The notes: a model not told the origin generated them from the sequence alone. Positions 35,724-45,407 are shown, numbered from the stretch's first letter. The stretch is 64,000 nucleotides of DNA from Chloroflexota bacterium (GCA_025354985.1 JANXLU010000011.1:62001-126000); one strand, 5' to 3'. Program-made: numbers and translations.

Positions 35724-37819
35724 GCGAACCAAGCTTTCAAGTTGGGATCGACATCGGTGGCACATTCACCGACCTGATTCTGGTCAATGTTGCAACCGGT
35801 GAATTCACAGTTGGCAAAATATTGACGAGCACGGGCGATCCATCCGAAGCGGTCGAAGAGGTGCTGCGGGATGCGGTGAGCCGAGCGGACGTTTCGCCTT
35901 CTGAAATATCAACGATCGTGCACGGCACCACCCTGGTGACCAATGCGGTTATTGAACGAAAGGGTGCCCGAACTGCGCTTTTGACCACGCAAGGGTTCCG
36001 GGATTCAATTGAAATTGGCCGCGAGAATCGTTACGAGCTATACGACTTGATGCTGGACCAGCCTCGCCCCTTGGTACCGAGGCATTTGCGATTTGACGTG
36101 CCCCAGCGCACACTGGCGGATGGAAGCACGCTGCAGGAAGTGGACAAGGAATATGTGGCGCGCCTTGCCCGCGAATTTGTGGATGCCGGTATATCAGCAG
36201 TTGCGATTTGCTTTTTGCACAGTTTTACGAACCCGGACGCCGAACGCGCCACACGTCGGATCATTCACGATTTTGCGCCAACAGTTCGGGTTTCCATTTC
36301 TTCCGATGTCGTCGCCGAGCTTCGCGAATTTGAGCGCGCAAGTACGACCGTCGTAAATGTCTACGTGCAGGCGCGCGTTGAAGCCTACGTTCGCGAGCTC
36401 CAGACAAGACTGGCGCGTGTCGGTTTTGCCGGTCATTTTTTTATGATGTTGTCAAGCGGCGGAATCGCCACGCCGGATACGGCGGTGCGTTTCCCTGTGC
36501 GCCTGCTTGAAAGCGGCCCGGCCGCCGGAGCTCTGGCCGCCGCGGCGTATGGGCGCGCCGTGGGCATGACCAGCCTGCTCTCCTTTGACATGGGGGGTAC
36601 TACCGCCAAGCTGTGCGTAATTGACGACGGTCGCCCGCTGATTGCTCATGACTTTGAGGTCGATCGAATATATCGCTTCAAGAAAGGTAGTGGGTTGCCC
36701 GTAAAAGTCCCGGTCATTGAGATGATCGAAATAGGAACCGGTGGCGGATCAATTGCACGCGTGGATGCGATGGGTTTGCTAAAAGTCGGTCCTGAATCAT
36801 CCGGATCGCTGCCTGGCCCCGTTTGTTATAAGCGTGGTGGCACGCAGCCTACGGTTACGGATGCTGATCTGGTGCTTGGTTATCTGGCCCCGGGTTACTT
36901 CCTGGGCGGCCGTATGTCGTTGGATTTGGACGCCGCCCGCGAGGCAATTCAGTCGCATATAGCGGACAAGATGCGCGTCTCAGTCATCCAAGCCGCATGG
37001 GGTATCCACCAAATTGCGAACGAGAATATGGCAAACGCAGCCCGTGTGCATGCCCTTGAGCGCGGCAAAGACCCATCGCGCCTACCGCTGTTTGCATTCG
37101 GCGGCGCCGGTCCGGTCCATGCATTTCGAATTGCAAAGGCACTGGGTTCGCCTCGAATGCTGGCGCCTTATGGGGCAGGAGTGATGAGCACGGTGGGCTT
37201 CCTTTCTGCACCTATTGCTTTTGACTTCGTAAGGTCTTGGCGCGCGCAGCTACAGTCGATGGATTGGCATCACGTAAATTCGTTACTTGGACAGCTTGAG
37301 TCGGAAGGGATGGCGGTCCTTGTGCAGTCCGGCGTCGACTCTGCCGCTATTGTTCATGACCGGCAGGCGGATATGCGATTTGTCGGTCAAGGCCACGAAA
37401 TCCGAGTGCCCCTGCCTTCGGGGTCGCTATCTGCCGAAACCCGCACAGTAATGGAAGCGGAGTTTCAGCGCGTGTACCGTCAGCTATATGAGCGCCCTGG
37501 ACCGCCGGTTGCCATTGAGGTTATTAATTGGCGGGTGACGTCTCGGGGGCCGGATCCAATCCTAAGCCTACAAATGCCGGCCATGACGGGCACCAATGAC
37601 GGCTCGGCGCTCTCGGCGTTAAAAGGTACTCGCGCGGCATATTTTCCAGAGACCGGCGACTACGGAATTACGGCGGTGTATGACAGGTATTTGTTATTCC
37701 CGGGCGCAACCTTTATCGGCCCGGCAATCGTCGAAGAGCGCGAATCAACCGTAATAGTTGGTCCCGGCGCAACGTGCACAATTGATGGCCGTCACAATTT
37801 GATCGTTCAAATTCATTGA
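35720..37819 (+). CDS. hyuA: Hydantoinase/oxoprolinase subunit A
   Basis: 699 aa. N-terminal QVGIDIGGTFTDLILV, HGTTLVTNAVIERKGARTAL, TTQGFRDSIEIGRENRYELY and the central LLSFDMGGTTAKLC identify HyuA of the ASKHA fold. HyuA with HyuB forms ATP-dependent hydrolases of hydantoins, 5-oxoproline, acetone (carboxylases) and related cyclic amides. The C-terminal Cys-containing GPGATCTIDGRHNL closes the conserved domain. Starts by ATGA overlap with the SDR and ends 1 base before HyuB, so a stoichiometric complex is expected. Confidence 0.94.
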   Translation: MSEPSFQVGIDIGGTFTDLILVNVATGEFTVGKILTSTGDPSEAVEEVLRDAVSRADVSPSEISTIVHGTTLVTNAVIERKGARTALLTTQGFRDSIEIGRENRYELYDLMLDQPRPLVPRHLRFDVPQRTLADGSTLQEVDKEYVARLAREFVDAGISAVAICFLHSFTNPDAERATRRIIHDFAPTVRVSISSDVVAELREFERASTTVVNVYVQARVEAYVRELQTRLARVGFAGHFFMMLSSGGIATPDTAVRFPVRLLESGPAAGALAAAAYGRAVGMTSLLSFDMGGTTAKLCVIDDGRPLIAHDFEVDRIYRFKKGSGLPVKVPVIEMIEIGTGGGSIARVDAMGLLKVGPESSGSLPGPVCYKRGGTQPTVTDADLVLGYLAPGYFLGGRMSLDLDAAREAIQSHIADKMRVSVIQAAWGIHQIANENMANAARVHALERGKDPSRLPLFAFGGAGPVHAFRIAKALGSPRMLAPYGAGVMSTVGFLSAPIAFDFVRSWRAQLQSMDWHHVNSLLGQLESEGMAVLVQSGVDSAAIVHDRQADMRFVGQGHEIRVPLPSGSLSAETRTVMEAEFQRVYRQLYERPGPPVAIEVINWRVTSRGPDPILSLQMPAMTGTNDGSALSALKGTRAAYFPETGDYGITAVYDRYLLFPGATFIGPAIVEERESTVIVGPGATCTIDGRHNLIVQIH

Positions 37820-37820
37820 C

Positions 37821-39587
37821 ATGAACAGCAACTTGGATTTGGTCGCGATAGAAGTTCTGTGGAATCGGCTGCTCTCGGTGGCCAATGAGCAACAGGTCGC
37901 GCTTATGCGGACGGCATTCAGCACAATTGTGCGTGAATCCCAAGATCTGGCTTGTGCGGTATTTGATACACGCGGCAATATGATTGCCCAGTCCCTGACA
38001 GGTACGCCCGGACATATAAACCCGATGGCCACGGGTGTGCGGCACTTTCTTGTGGCATATCCTCCGGAGACATTGCTCCCGGGTGATGTGCTCATCACAA
38101 ACGATCCGTGGCTCACAGCGGGGCAAATGAATGACTTCACCGTGTTGTCTCCGGTCTTTCGGGATGGCACCATCGTGGGGTATTTTGCCAACTGCTGCCA
38201 TGCCGCTGACGTCGGTGGGCGCATCCTGTCGGCCGAGGCGCGCGAGGTATTTGAGGAGGGTCTGCGTATACCTTTAACTAAACTTTTTGAAGCCGGCGAG
38301 CCAAATCGCGAGCTGTTCAAGATCATTCGGGCAAACGTACGCACGCCTGACGAGACCATCGGTGATCTATATGCACAAACATCTTGCAATGCGGTGGGCG
38401 CGCGCAGCCTGCTCCAAATGATGGCGGAGTTCAACCTGACCACGATCGACCCGCTTGCAGACGAGATTCTGGCGCGATCAGAGCGTGCGATGCGCGAGGC
38501 TATTCGCGCGCTGCCTAATGGTCACTACCATCACGAGGTGTGGAGCGATGGTTTTGAGGAGCCCCTTAAACTTTGTGTCGCCGTCACCATCGCTGATGAG
38601 GACCTATACATCGATTTTGCGGGCTCCTCTCCCCAGAGCCAGCGTGGCATTAACGTGGTGATGAACTACACGCACGGCTATGCATCATTTGCGATCAAGG
38701 CCGCCATCACACCCGAGGTGCCCCATAATGAGGGTTCCTTTCGCCCGGTGCATGTGTCAGCGCCAAAAGGCTGCATTCTCAACTGTATTGAACCGGCGGC
38801 CGTAGGGTCTCGGCACCTGGTTGGGCACTTTCTCCCTGGCCTTATCTTTGCTGCGTTGGCACCCGCGATGCCCGGAAGATTGATCGCAGGTGGCGCCGAC
38901 CCGATTTGGATGAGCATTTTTCGCGGCATGTGGAAACAGCCCGCCCAGCCGTTCATGTTGACCGTGTTTCAGGTCGGTGGCACCGGTGCCCGCGCTACCA
39001 AGGATGGCTTGAACACAACTGGTTTCCCGAGCGGGGTTGCTGGAATCCCGGCCGAAGTAATTGAGACACTTTCACCAATGGTGCAACACAAGCGCGCATT
39101 GCGGCCAGATTCGGGCGGCCCGGGTATGTTTCGAGGCGGGCTTGGGCAGACTACGGAGTTAAGCTACCCAACTGGCGCCTTTAGCGTTTCTGGAATGCTT
39201 GATCGAACGCTATTTGCAGCCCAAGGATTGGAGGGAGGCAAGCCCGGTGCGCTGGCCGGTTACAGCGCATTGGGCAAATCCTTGCGCCCAAAAATGGTGC
39301 TGCAGTTCAACCCGCAGGAACGAATAACATTTTCTCCGCCTGGTGGCGGGGGCTATGGTGACCCATTCACACGCGATCCCGCGCATGTTTTCGATGACGT
39401 GGTGAACGGATATGTCAGTCTTGATGCGGCCAGGATGGAATATGGTGTTGTCATCCGTTATTTAGGTGTTTCCGGGCAGTTAATCAGATTGCCGGTTCAC
39501 TACCAGCTTGATAGTGCCCAAACAGTTGCCTTGAGAGCGCTTTCCAGAGAGGCCGTCAGCCATGGAAGGCCTACAATCCAACTATGA
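37821..39587 (+). CDS. hyuB: Hydantoinase/oxoprolinase subunit B
   Basis: 588 aa. Features: FSTIVRESQDLACAVFDTRGNMIAQ split here to SQDLACAVFD and GNMIAQSLTGTPGHI, then NDPWLTAGQMNDFTVLSPVF, the YFANCCHAADVGG motif, GSFRPVHVSAPKGCILNC and the C-terminal GGGGYGDPFTRDP. All are HyuB hallmarks. Length is normal (about 520-590). The following M20 gene overlaps its TGA (ATGA). Confidence 0.94.
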   Translation: MNSNLDLVAIEVLWNRLLSVANEQQVALMRTAFSTIVRESQDLACAVFDTRGNMIAQSLTGTPGHINPMATGVRHFLVAYPPETLLPGDVLITNDPWLTAGQMNDFTVLSPVFRDGTIVGYFANCCHAADVGGRILSAEAREVFEEGLRIPLTKLFEAGEPNRELFKIIRANVRTPDETIGDLYAQTSCNAVGARSLLQMMAEFNLTTIDPLADEILARSERAMREAIRALPNGHYHHEVWSDGFEEPLKLCVAVTIADEDLYIDFAGSSPQSQRGINVVMNYTHGYASFAIKAAITPEVPHNEGSFRPVHVSAPKGCILNCIEPAAVGSRHLVGHFLPGLIFAALAPAMPGRLIAGGADPIWMSIFRGMWKQPAQPFMLTVFQVGGTGARATKDGLNTTGFPSGVAGIPAEVIETLSPMVQHKRALRPDSGGPGMFRGGLGQTTELSYPTGAFSVSGMLDRTLFAAQGLEGGKPGALAGYSALGKSLRPKMVLQFNPQERITFSPPGGGGYGDPFTRDPAHVFDDVVNGYVSLDAARMEYGVVIRYLGVSGQLIRLPVHYQLDSAQTVALRALSREAVSHGRPTIQL

Positions 39588-40780
39588 TCATCACGCCGGA
39601 ACAATACGCCTCTCTCGAAAAACGAATCATCGCCGCTGTGGATGCCAGCGCGCAAGAGTTGATTGCAATCAGCCGTGAGATTCATGCTCATCCCGAACTG
39701 ATGTGGAAGGAGCATTACGCTGTCAAGGTCCTGACACAAAAACTCATGACCGAAGGGTTCGAGGTGGAACATCAGCCGGGTGGGCTCGATACGGCATTTG
39801 TGGCTCGTACGCATGGCATGAATGTAGACGGCCCCACGATTGGGATCATCGCAGAATACGATGCGCTACCGGAAATTGGCCATGCCTGTGGACACAATTT
39901 GATTGCCACCAGCGCGCTTGGGGCGGGATTGGCACTGCACCGCGTAATGGCTGAGTTGCCGGGTACGGTTGCGGTATTTGGCACACCGGCCGAGGAGGGT
40001 GGAGGCGGCAAAATGGTCATGCGCGACGCTGGCGTTTTCGCCGGTGTTGATGCCGTTATGATGACTCACATGGCGATGGAAACCGTTACCAAGCCAATAT
40101 TCCTGGCGGTAGGTGGCGTTGAGATTGTGATGCATGGAAAAGCCAGCCACGCGGCGGCTGCACCTGAAGCTGGGATCAATGCCCTTGATGCGATCATTCA
40201 AACCTTTAACGGAATCAATGCGTTACGTCAGCATATCCGCAGCGATGCACGGATTCACGGCATCATTACCAATGGCGGCGCAGCCGCAAATATCGTTCCA
40301 GAACTGGCGGTCGCTTCATTTGCCTGTCGCGCTTTGGATGCCGCGTATGCGCGCGTCCTGGTTCAAAAACTGCGTGCAGTAGCCGAGGGTGCTGCGCTGG
40401 CCACCGGGGCGACCCTGGAGTTTAAGCATCGCGGCGTGATAGAACACGTGCAAAGTAACGATGTCATGGCCAGGCTATATGGCGAACGGATGAAGCAATT
40501 CGGCATCGAGCCGGCCATCCACCAAAAAGACGGCCCTGCAAGCACCGATATGGGGCCCTTGAGCCACAACCTGCCAGCGATCCATCCGTTGGTTCAAATC
40601 GCGGACCTGCCTACCGCATGGCACACGCCCGCCTTTCGCGATGCCGCATTTAGTGATCGCGGGCAGCGCGGCATGCTGGTGGCGGCCAAGGCGATGGCGC
40701 TGACAACCCTTGACCTATTGGTTAAACCCGGGTTGCTCGATTCGGTTAAGGCCGAGTTTGCGGAATACATTGGAAAGTAG
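39584..40780 (+). CDS. M20 family amidohydrolase in the Hyu operon
   Basis: 398 aa. Motifs: IHAHPELMWKEHYA, GIIAEYDALPEIGHACGHNL (His, Asp, Cys/His metal ligands), TPAEEGGGGK (catalytic Glu), HGKASHAAAAPE (dimerisation domain), and NLPAIHPLVQIAD near the end. Of the ACY1L2/AbgB-like type. ATGA overlap with hyuB makes it the last gene of the run; it could hydrolyse the N-carbamoyl or N-acyl product of HyuAB. Convergent with DinB, 2-base gap. Confidence 0.92.
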   Translation: MIITPEQYASLEKRIIAAVDASAQELIAISREIHAHPELMWKEHYAVKVLTQKLMTEGFEVEHQPGGLDTAFVARTHGMNVDGPTIGIIAEYDALPEIGHACGHNLIATSALGAGLALHRVMAELPGTVAVFGTPAEEGGGGKMVMRDAGVFAGVDAVMMTHMAMETVTKPIFLAVGGVEIVMHGKASHAAAAPEAGINALDAIIQTFNGINALRQHIRSDARIHGIITNGGAAANIVPELAVASFACRALDAAYARVLVQKLRAVAEGAALATGATLEFKHRGVIEHVQSNDVMARLYGERMKQFGIEPAIHQKDGPASTDMGPLSHNLPAIHPLVQIADLPTAWHTPAFRDAAFSDRGQRGMLVAAKAMALTTLDLLVKPGLLDSVKAEFAEYIGK

Positions 40781-40782
40781 CA

Positions 40783-41262
40783 TTACTTGACCAGTTCGGC
40801 ACACAGTTCAATTTGGCCGGTGTGAAATGCCTCATGGCGCATGAAAAATAGAAACCACTCGTCAACGCTCAACGTGAGCTCACCGGTCGCCACGGGATAA
40901 GTACGCGGTGCCGAGGACTGTTCCGTTGTCAAACCCGATAGTCCGGTAACGAGCAATGGCTGTGAAGCAAGTAAAGCCGACCGCAGCACATCAAACGGTG
41001 TCAGACCGGGTTCATCGCCGTGCACGGGCGCCGAGTCGCGTACATAGCGCTTGACTGCTTCGTCCGGGATGGTCTGCGGTTGTCCCAAAAGACGCAACAG
41101 GCGATTGCGATACACGCACAAGTGCCCCACCAGCCAATGGGCGCAGTTTGCCTTCGGGTGCGGCGCAAGCAGGCTCTGCGCATGTGACATGTGCACGGTG
41201 GATTCCGAGATCATTGCGATGTTACGTGCAAACATGCTGGAGAGAAATGCGTTGGTAATCAT
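40783..41262 (-). CDS. DinB-family protein
   Basis: 159 aa four-helix bundle. The three conserved His positions of the DinB/YfiT metal site are visible: NCAHWLVGHL (two His near 41-47) and RHEAFHTGQIEL (about 142-153). Family members act as thiol-dependent (bacillithiol, mycothiol) S-transferases or are uncharacterised. Start ATG 41262 overlaps the stop of the FGGY kinase by four bases (minus-strand ATGA). Why the two are coupled is unclear. Confidence 0.8.
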   Translation of the reverse strand: MITNAFLSSMFARNIAMISESTVHMSHAQSLLAPHPKANCAHWLVGHLCVYRNRLLRLLGQPQTIPDEAVKRYVRDSAPVHGDEPGLTPFDVLRSALLASQPLLVTGLSGLTTEQSSAPRTYPVATGELTLSVDEWFLFFMRHEAFHTGQIELCAELVK

Positions 41263-42719
41263 GATTTGGTTGAAAGGTGAAGCTTATTGTAGAGCGCGAT
41301 TTGCCGATCGCTAGCCTTGCGATAAGCTTCTGATCGCGTTGCGTCCGGCGAAAATATCCGACCCAATGGTGCTTTGTCGACTGCCCCTGCGGCTCCCAAA
41401 TGTTCAAGGGCGTGGATGGCCGCACCCCGCGCCGTAGCCTCCGGCTCTTCGCAAACGTGCAACTGACGATTACAGGCATCCGCGATCATTTGGCACCACG
41501 CTGGTGAGCCATATAGGGCGCCGCCGCTGGCTATCAATTGTGCGCCGGGCGCCGCCAAATGTTTAAGCGATTCTGAAACCAGTGCCAACCGCAGAGCCAC
41601 CGCCTCCATCCAGGCTTGTTGCATCTGTAACGCGGTTGTTCCGATCCCGATCCCGTGAACCGTGGCGCCTGGCGTGTCGCTATACCCCGGACTGCGCTCT
41701 CCGGCAATCAAGGGCAGAATAGTGAGCCCATGCGAATCCGGTTCCGCGGCCTGCAGCGCCGCTTCCGCTGTTTGTAGATCGGGCAGGTGCATGGTGTCGC
41801 GCAGCCAGGCCACGACATTGCCGCCTTCACTAAGTGCGCCACCCGTAAGGCTGCGGGTTGTGCCCAACTGATACTGCCACAGCGCATTTGGGAGGAAATC
41901 TGGTACGGCTTTGGTCATGATCCTCATCGCTGCGGTTGTGCCAATCGTCACCGCTATATTGGACGCGTCTACACAGCCACTGCCCAGGTTGGCGGCCGCG
42001 CCGTCGCCAATCGCCGGTATCAGCTGGGCGCCTTCAAGCGCCGCCAAATCGTCGCTCAAACCCGATAAGGTGATCAGTGCCTCGCTTATGACCGGCATTT
42101 GCGCGGACGTAATGGATAGACGATCAAGCCAGGTCGCATCCCATGACCGCGATTGCCGATCAATCAGACCATTCCAGGATGCCAGGGACAGGCTGGTGGA
42201 TATGCTGCCAAACAGTTTTAACCGCACAAGGTCTGGCAGGCTCACGAAGGTTGCCGCTTGATCGAACAAGTGTGGTTGGATTTCCCGCCACCATGCAAGG
42301 CGTGCAGGCGCATAATTGGCGCGCGTGCGTGCGCCGGTACGCTGCAAGTCTGCAAGCTCGTCCCATTGCTCACGCAACCTCATTGCGATGGTCGATGCAC
42401 GCGTGTCAGCATAGGTTAAAACCGGAGTGATTGGGTTGCAAGTTTGGTCCAGTGCGATCAGACTTCCGGCATACGCGTCGATCGCGACGGCATCGACGTG
42501 GGTGATCCCACGCGTCGCACACTGTGCCAATGCAGTTACCAGTACGCTGCGCGCGCGATGAACCGCAAGACTTGCATCGTCCTCGCTTTGTCCGGGTTGA
42601 CCCGACGAAAACCCAACTGGTTCGCGCGCGTATATGTCTGGCACGGGTCGCGCATGCTCGTCAAATGCGATGGCGCGTGTACTGCTGCTTCCCAGATCCA
42701 AAACCAGGATGATGGTCAT
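41259..42719 (-). CDS. FGGY-family carbohydrate kinase (gluconokinase-like)
   Basis: 486 aa from ATG 42719; the frame opens 26 residues upstream without homology. N-terminal ILVLDLGSSSTRAIAF, then DAVAIDAYAG with the catalytic-site Asp region, GTTRSLTGGALSEGGNVV, AGERSPGYSDTPGATVHG and the FGGY signature 2-like area LIASGGALYGSPAWCQMIADAC. The fold closely matches gluconokinases (GntK of FGGY type), but xylulo- or ribulokinase cannot be excluded. Coupled to a downstream DinB gene; divergent from an MFS gene. Confidence 0.85.
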   Translation of the reverse strand: MTIILVLDLGSSSTRAIAFDEHARPVPDIYAREPVGFSSGQPGQSEDDASLAVHRARSVLVTALAQCATRGITHVDAVAIDAYAGSLIALDQTCNPITPVLTYADTRASTIAMRLREQWDELADLQRTGARTRANYAPARLAWWREIQPHLFDQAATFVSLPDLVRLKLFGSISTSLSLASWNGLIDRQSRSWDATWLDRLSITSAQMPVISEALITLSGLSDDLAALEGAQLIPAIGDGAAANLGSGCVDASNIAVTIGTTAAMRIMTKAVPDFLPNALWQYQLGTTRSLTGGALSEGGNVVAWLRDTMHLPDLQTAEAALQAAEPDSHGLTILPLIAGERSPGYSDTPGATVHGIGIGTTALQMQQAWMEAVALRLALVSESLKHLAAPGAQLIASGGALYGSPAWCQMIADACNRQLHVCEEPEATARGAAIHALEHLGAAGAVDKAPLGRIFSPDATRSEAYRKASDRQIALYNKLHLSTKS

Positions 42720-42869
42720 TGTGCCTGCCTTAAACCGATTCCAAGTGTATGTATGTTCGGCCTGTTTCACCAATGATAACGGTCGTGAACTATGCAATAC
42801 GCATGACTATGTTTGCAGTCATCCAGGGAACCGTGATCGCGGCGATAATCGGCTTATTCTGCAAACCCA

Positions 42870-44060
42870 ATGAACAGCACTTTCGCGCACGCGCCGGAGA
42901 CCCGTAAGACGGCATGGGTGCTTTATATGGCGGGCATAGCGATTTACAGCGTGATGTATATCCCGCAGCCATTTTTGCCGGCAATCGCGTCCGAGTTCGG
43001 CATATCTCCCGTGATTGCCGCATTAAGTATCTCGGTCGGCGTGGCTGCAATCGCGCTTGCATCCAGTTTGTATGGACCCTTGGCTGAAACGCGCGGCGTT
43101 AAGCGCGTTATGGTCACATCATGCTTCATGCTCGCAATTCCTACACTGCTGTGCGCGATTGCGCCAACGTTTCCAATATTTCTATCGTTGCGCGCGATGC
43201 AGGGTTTCCTGCTACCCGGAGTTGCCAGCGTCGCTATTGCGTACATTGGAACGCGATACCCCGCTGAGCGGGTCGGGCGGGTGGTTGGAAACTATATTGG
43301 CGCCACGGTTGTAGGTGGCATGAGTGGCAGAGTCATCAGCGGGTTTATCGCTTCACTTATCGGTTGGCGCGCCTCGTTTGGGTTCTTTGCCGTCACCACC
43401 TTGCTGACCGCGATCATAATGGCCCGGTCCCTTCCAACTGAGGCACAACAATTGTCGGCGTCAGGCGGGCTTCGGAGTGCATTCGCCGGAATGTGGCAGC
43501 ATCTTGGCAATCGCGCACTTTTTGGCGGCTTTGCAATTGGCGCATGCACATTCTTTGCATTTATTGCCGTATTTACATACTTGCCCTTTGTACTAGTTGG
43601 CCCGCCGTATGAATTGCCTCAAAGTGTCATTTCCAGCGCATATGTCGTTTATGCAGCGGGCGTCCTTGCCTCACCGATCGCTGGGCGGCTTGCAACCCGT
43701 TTCACGCGTCGAAGTATCATGGCTTCAGGAATGATCATTGCAGCAGCTGGCTGCGTGATTACTCTTTTGCCGTCGCTGGCAGCGATGATGATTGGTCTGT
43801 TGCTGCTGTGCGTTGGTATGTTCACCACCGTATCTTCGGCGCCGTCCTATGTAAACTTGACCGCCACCACAGCCAAGAGCGGTGCCGGCGCGCTATACCT
43901 CGCGTTTTACTATGTGGGTGCCACGCTCGGTTCGTTCTTGCCTGGTTTGGCCTGGCAAGCCCGTGGCTGGCCGGGCGTTGTCGTGTGCGCGTTCTTGGCG
44001 CTGGCATTTGGTCTCCTTTCAGATTGGAGATTCTGTCAGGACGCTTACTCTGTTGTGTAA
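42870..44060 (+). CDS. MFS transporter, YnfM/arabinose-efflux type
   Basis: 396 aa, 12 membrane segments. Motif A variant SLYGPLAETRGVKRVMV after TM2, a long TM4-5 region with AMQGFLLPGVASVAIAYIG, and FLPGLAWQARGWPG near the end resemble the YnfM/SotB efflux subgroup (DHA). Likely exporter of a small metabolite or drug. The ATG at 42870 gives a short cytosolic N-terminus. Followed after about 46 bases by the copper chaperone gene. Confidence 0.85.
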   Translation: MNSTFAHAPETRKTAWVLYMAGIAIYSVMYIPQPFLPAIASEFGISPVIAALSISVGVAAIALASSLYGPLAETRGVKRVMVTSCFMLAIPTLLCAIAPTFPIFLSLRAMQGFLLPGVASVAIAYIGTRYPAERVGRVVGNYIGATVVGGMSGRVISGFIASLIGWRASFGFFAVTTLLTAIIMARSLPTEAQQLSASGGLRSAFAGMWQHLGNRALFGGFAIGACTFFAFIAVFTYLPFVLVGPPYELPQSVISSAYVVYAAGVLASPIAGRLATRFTRRSIMASGMIIAAAGCVITLLPSLAAMMIGLLLLCVGMFTTVSSAPSYVNLTATTAKSGAGALYLAFYYVGATLGSFLPGLAWQARGWPGVVVCAFLALAFGLLSDWRFCQDAYSVV

Positions 44061-44106
44061 TACTCAAATGGGTCCGGTTTTCCGAGCTTGCGCCACTGAA
44101 AATCAT

Positions 44107-44610
44107 ATGAATCGACACATTTGCAAAGCAACATCCAAATCCAAAGTTATTTCGGTGCTGTTGGCCGGGTTGCTGATTGGGTGCCTGCCAGAGCAAACCG
44201 CGCCGACGGCATCCGGACGGATGGGCTCAATTGTCGTTCGCTATGCCTACGTTACTCAGAATATAGGCAGCGACACGAGTGCCGCATATATGCAGATCGA
44301 AAACGCGGGCGATGTGGCTGATCGGCTGCTCTCTCTATCCAGCCCGGTCGCCGGATCAATCACGCTTCACGACACAATAAACAATGGCGGTCTCATGTCA
44401 ATGCTGCCATTGCCCGATGGCATACCGTTACCTCCCAACTCGACTATTGAATTAAAAACGGCCGGACTGCATGCCATGCTGGAGCAGGTTAAGGGGCCCC
44501 TGAAACCAGGCGAAACGGTTCCAATCGCTTTGAGGTTTTCTGCGGGCAAGGTCTTGGAGCTTGCCGTTCCGGTTCGGGCACCAACTTCTGAGTCTGTCCA
44601 TTCTCACTGA
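44107..44610 (+). CDS. PCu(A)C-type copper chaperone lipoprotein
   Basis: 167 aa from ATG 44107. Signal peptide with lipobox LLIGC (Cys about residue 26). PCu(A)C copper site pattern: LHDTINNGGLMSML (His...Met) then ELKTAGLHAML (His-x-Met), matching the H(M)x10Mx21HxM consensus. Delivers Cu(I) to the CuA/CuB centre of cytochrome oxidase at the outer face of the membrane. Linker is short. The preceding MFS gene ends 46 bases upstream; no ScoI or cox genes in the window. Confidence 0.87.
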   Translation: MNRHICKATSKSKVISVLLAGLLIGCLPEQTAPTASGRMGSIVVRYAYVTQNIGSDTSAAYMQIENAGDVADRLLSLSSPVAGSITLHDTINNGGLMSMLPLPDGIPLPPNSTIELKTAGLHAMLEQVKGPLKPGETVPIALRFSAGKVLELAVPVRAPTSESVHSH

Positions 44611-44617
44611 ATCGGCA

Positions 44618-45406
44618 TTAACTACCAGTCCTGTACCAGCCTGTGCAAATGCGCGCAACTTTACCTGTCAACGTCGCGTTTAGATCTGGTGAAATCGCCA
44701 CCTCAAGGGCGCCACCGGGCATATGAACGGTAACGGTGTCGTCGCATAAATTGCGCTCCCGGCAGGCTGCGACCACCGCGCAACTGCTGCTGCCACTACT
44801 AAGCGTGTAGCCCGCGCCCCGTTCCCAAATTTCGATTGCGACGTTATTACGATCCATTACCCGCACAAATTGCACATTTGTGCGCAATGGAAACCGTTGA
44901 TGCATCTCCACCAGAGGGCCAAGCGTCAGCGCAGTTGTTTTGTCGACCGTTTGCGAGAACACCACGCAGTGTGGATTGCCTACGTTAGCCACCGTGCAGT
45001 CAAGTGTTTGATCCTGAACTGATACAGCCTCAAATACCGCGACAATATGAACCGGCCCCATCTGAACCCGTACAAGCTGGTTTTGCGCAAGCACCTGGCA
45101 TTGCACTGGGCCGCCCGCAGTTCCAACTCCGAACGGCAAATCGGTCACGCGTCCCGTGTCCCACAGCCACCTGGCAAAAATGCGCAATCCGTTCCCGCTT
45201 TTCTCCGCCTCTGAACCGTCGGGGTTAAAAATGCGAACGGCAAAGCCATCCACGCTGCAGTCCACTAGTAGGCCGTCACTTCCAATGCCATACCCAGTGT
45301 GGCAAATTTGACGTGCAAACGCCTCCCACGTGAGGTGTGCCGCCACTTGTCGCCCGTCAACCACTATATAGCTGTTGCCGAGTCCGTGATATTTGCTGAA
45401 TTTCAC
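44618..45406 (-). CDS. Diaminopimelate epimerase-like protein, catalytic cysteines replaced by serine
   Basis: 262 aa from GTG 45406; another GTG at 45448 would overlap the upstream gene. Overall DapF fold and length: KFSKYHGLGNSYIVVD, GIGSDGLL, FNPDGSEAEKSGNGLRIFARW, VGNPHCVVF and ERGAGYTLSSGSSSCA. In true DapF the two acid/base cysteines sit in C-GNG and AC-G-x-G; here they are Ser70 and Ser204, and the conserved Glu before the second is Tyr200. So two-base thiol racemisation as in DapF is unlikely. It may bind or convert a related amino acid by another route. Last gene of a five-gene minus-strand run. Confidence 0.88.
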   Translation of the reverse strand: MKFSKYHGLGNSYIVVDGRQVAAHLTWEAFARQICHTGYGIGSDGLLVDCSVDGFAVRIFNPDGSEAEKSGNGLRIFARWLWDTGRVTDLPFGVGTAGGPVQCQVLAQNQLVRVQMGPVHIVAVFEAVSVQDQTLDCTVANVGNPHCVVFSQTVDKTTALTLGPLVEMHQRFPLRTNVQFVRVMDRNNVAIEIWERGAGYTLSSGSSSCAVVAACRERNLCDDTVTVHMPGGALEVAISPDLNATLTGKVARICTGWYRTGS

Positions 45407-45407
45407 G

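Noticed and set aside
43882-44106. Upstream extension of the copper chaperone
   Set aside because: Overlaps the MFS gene in another frame; the ATG at 44107 gives a proper lipoprotein signal peptide.
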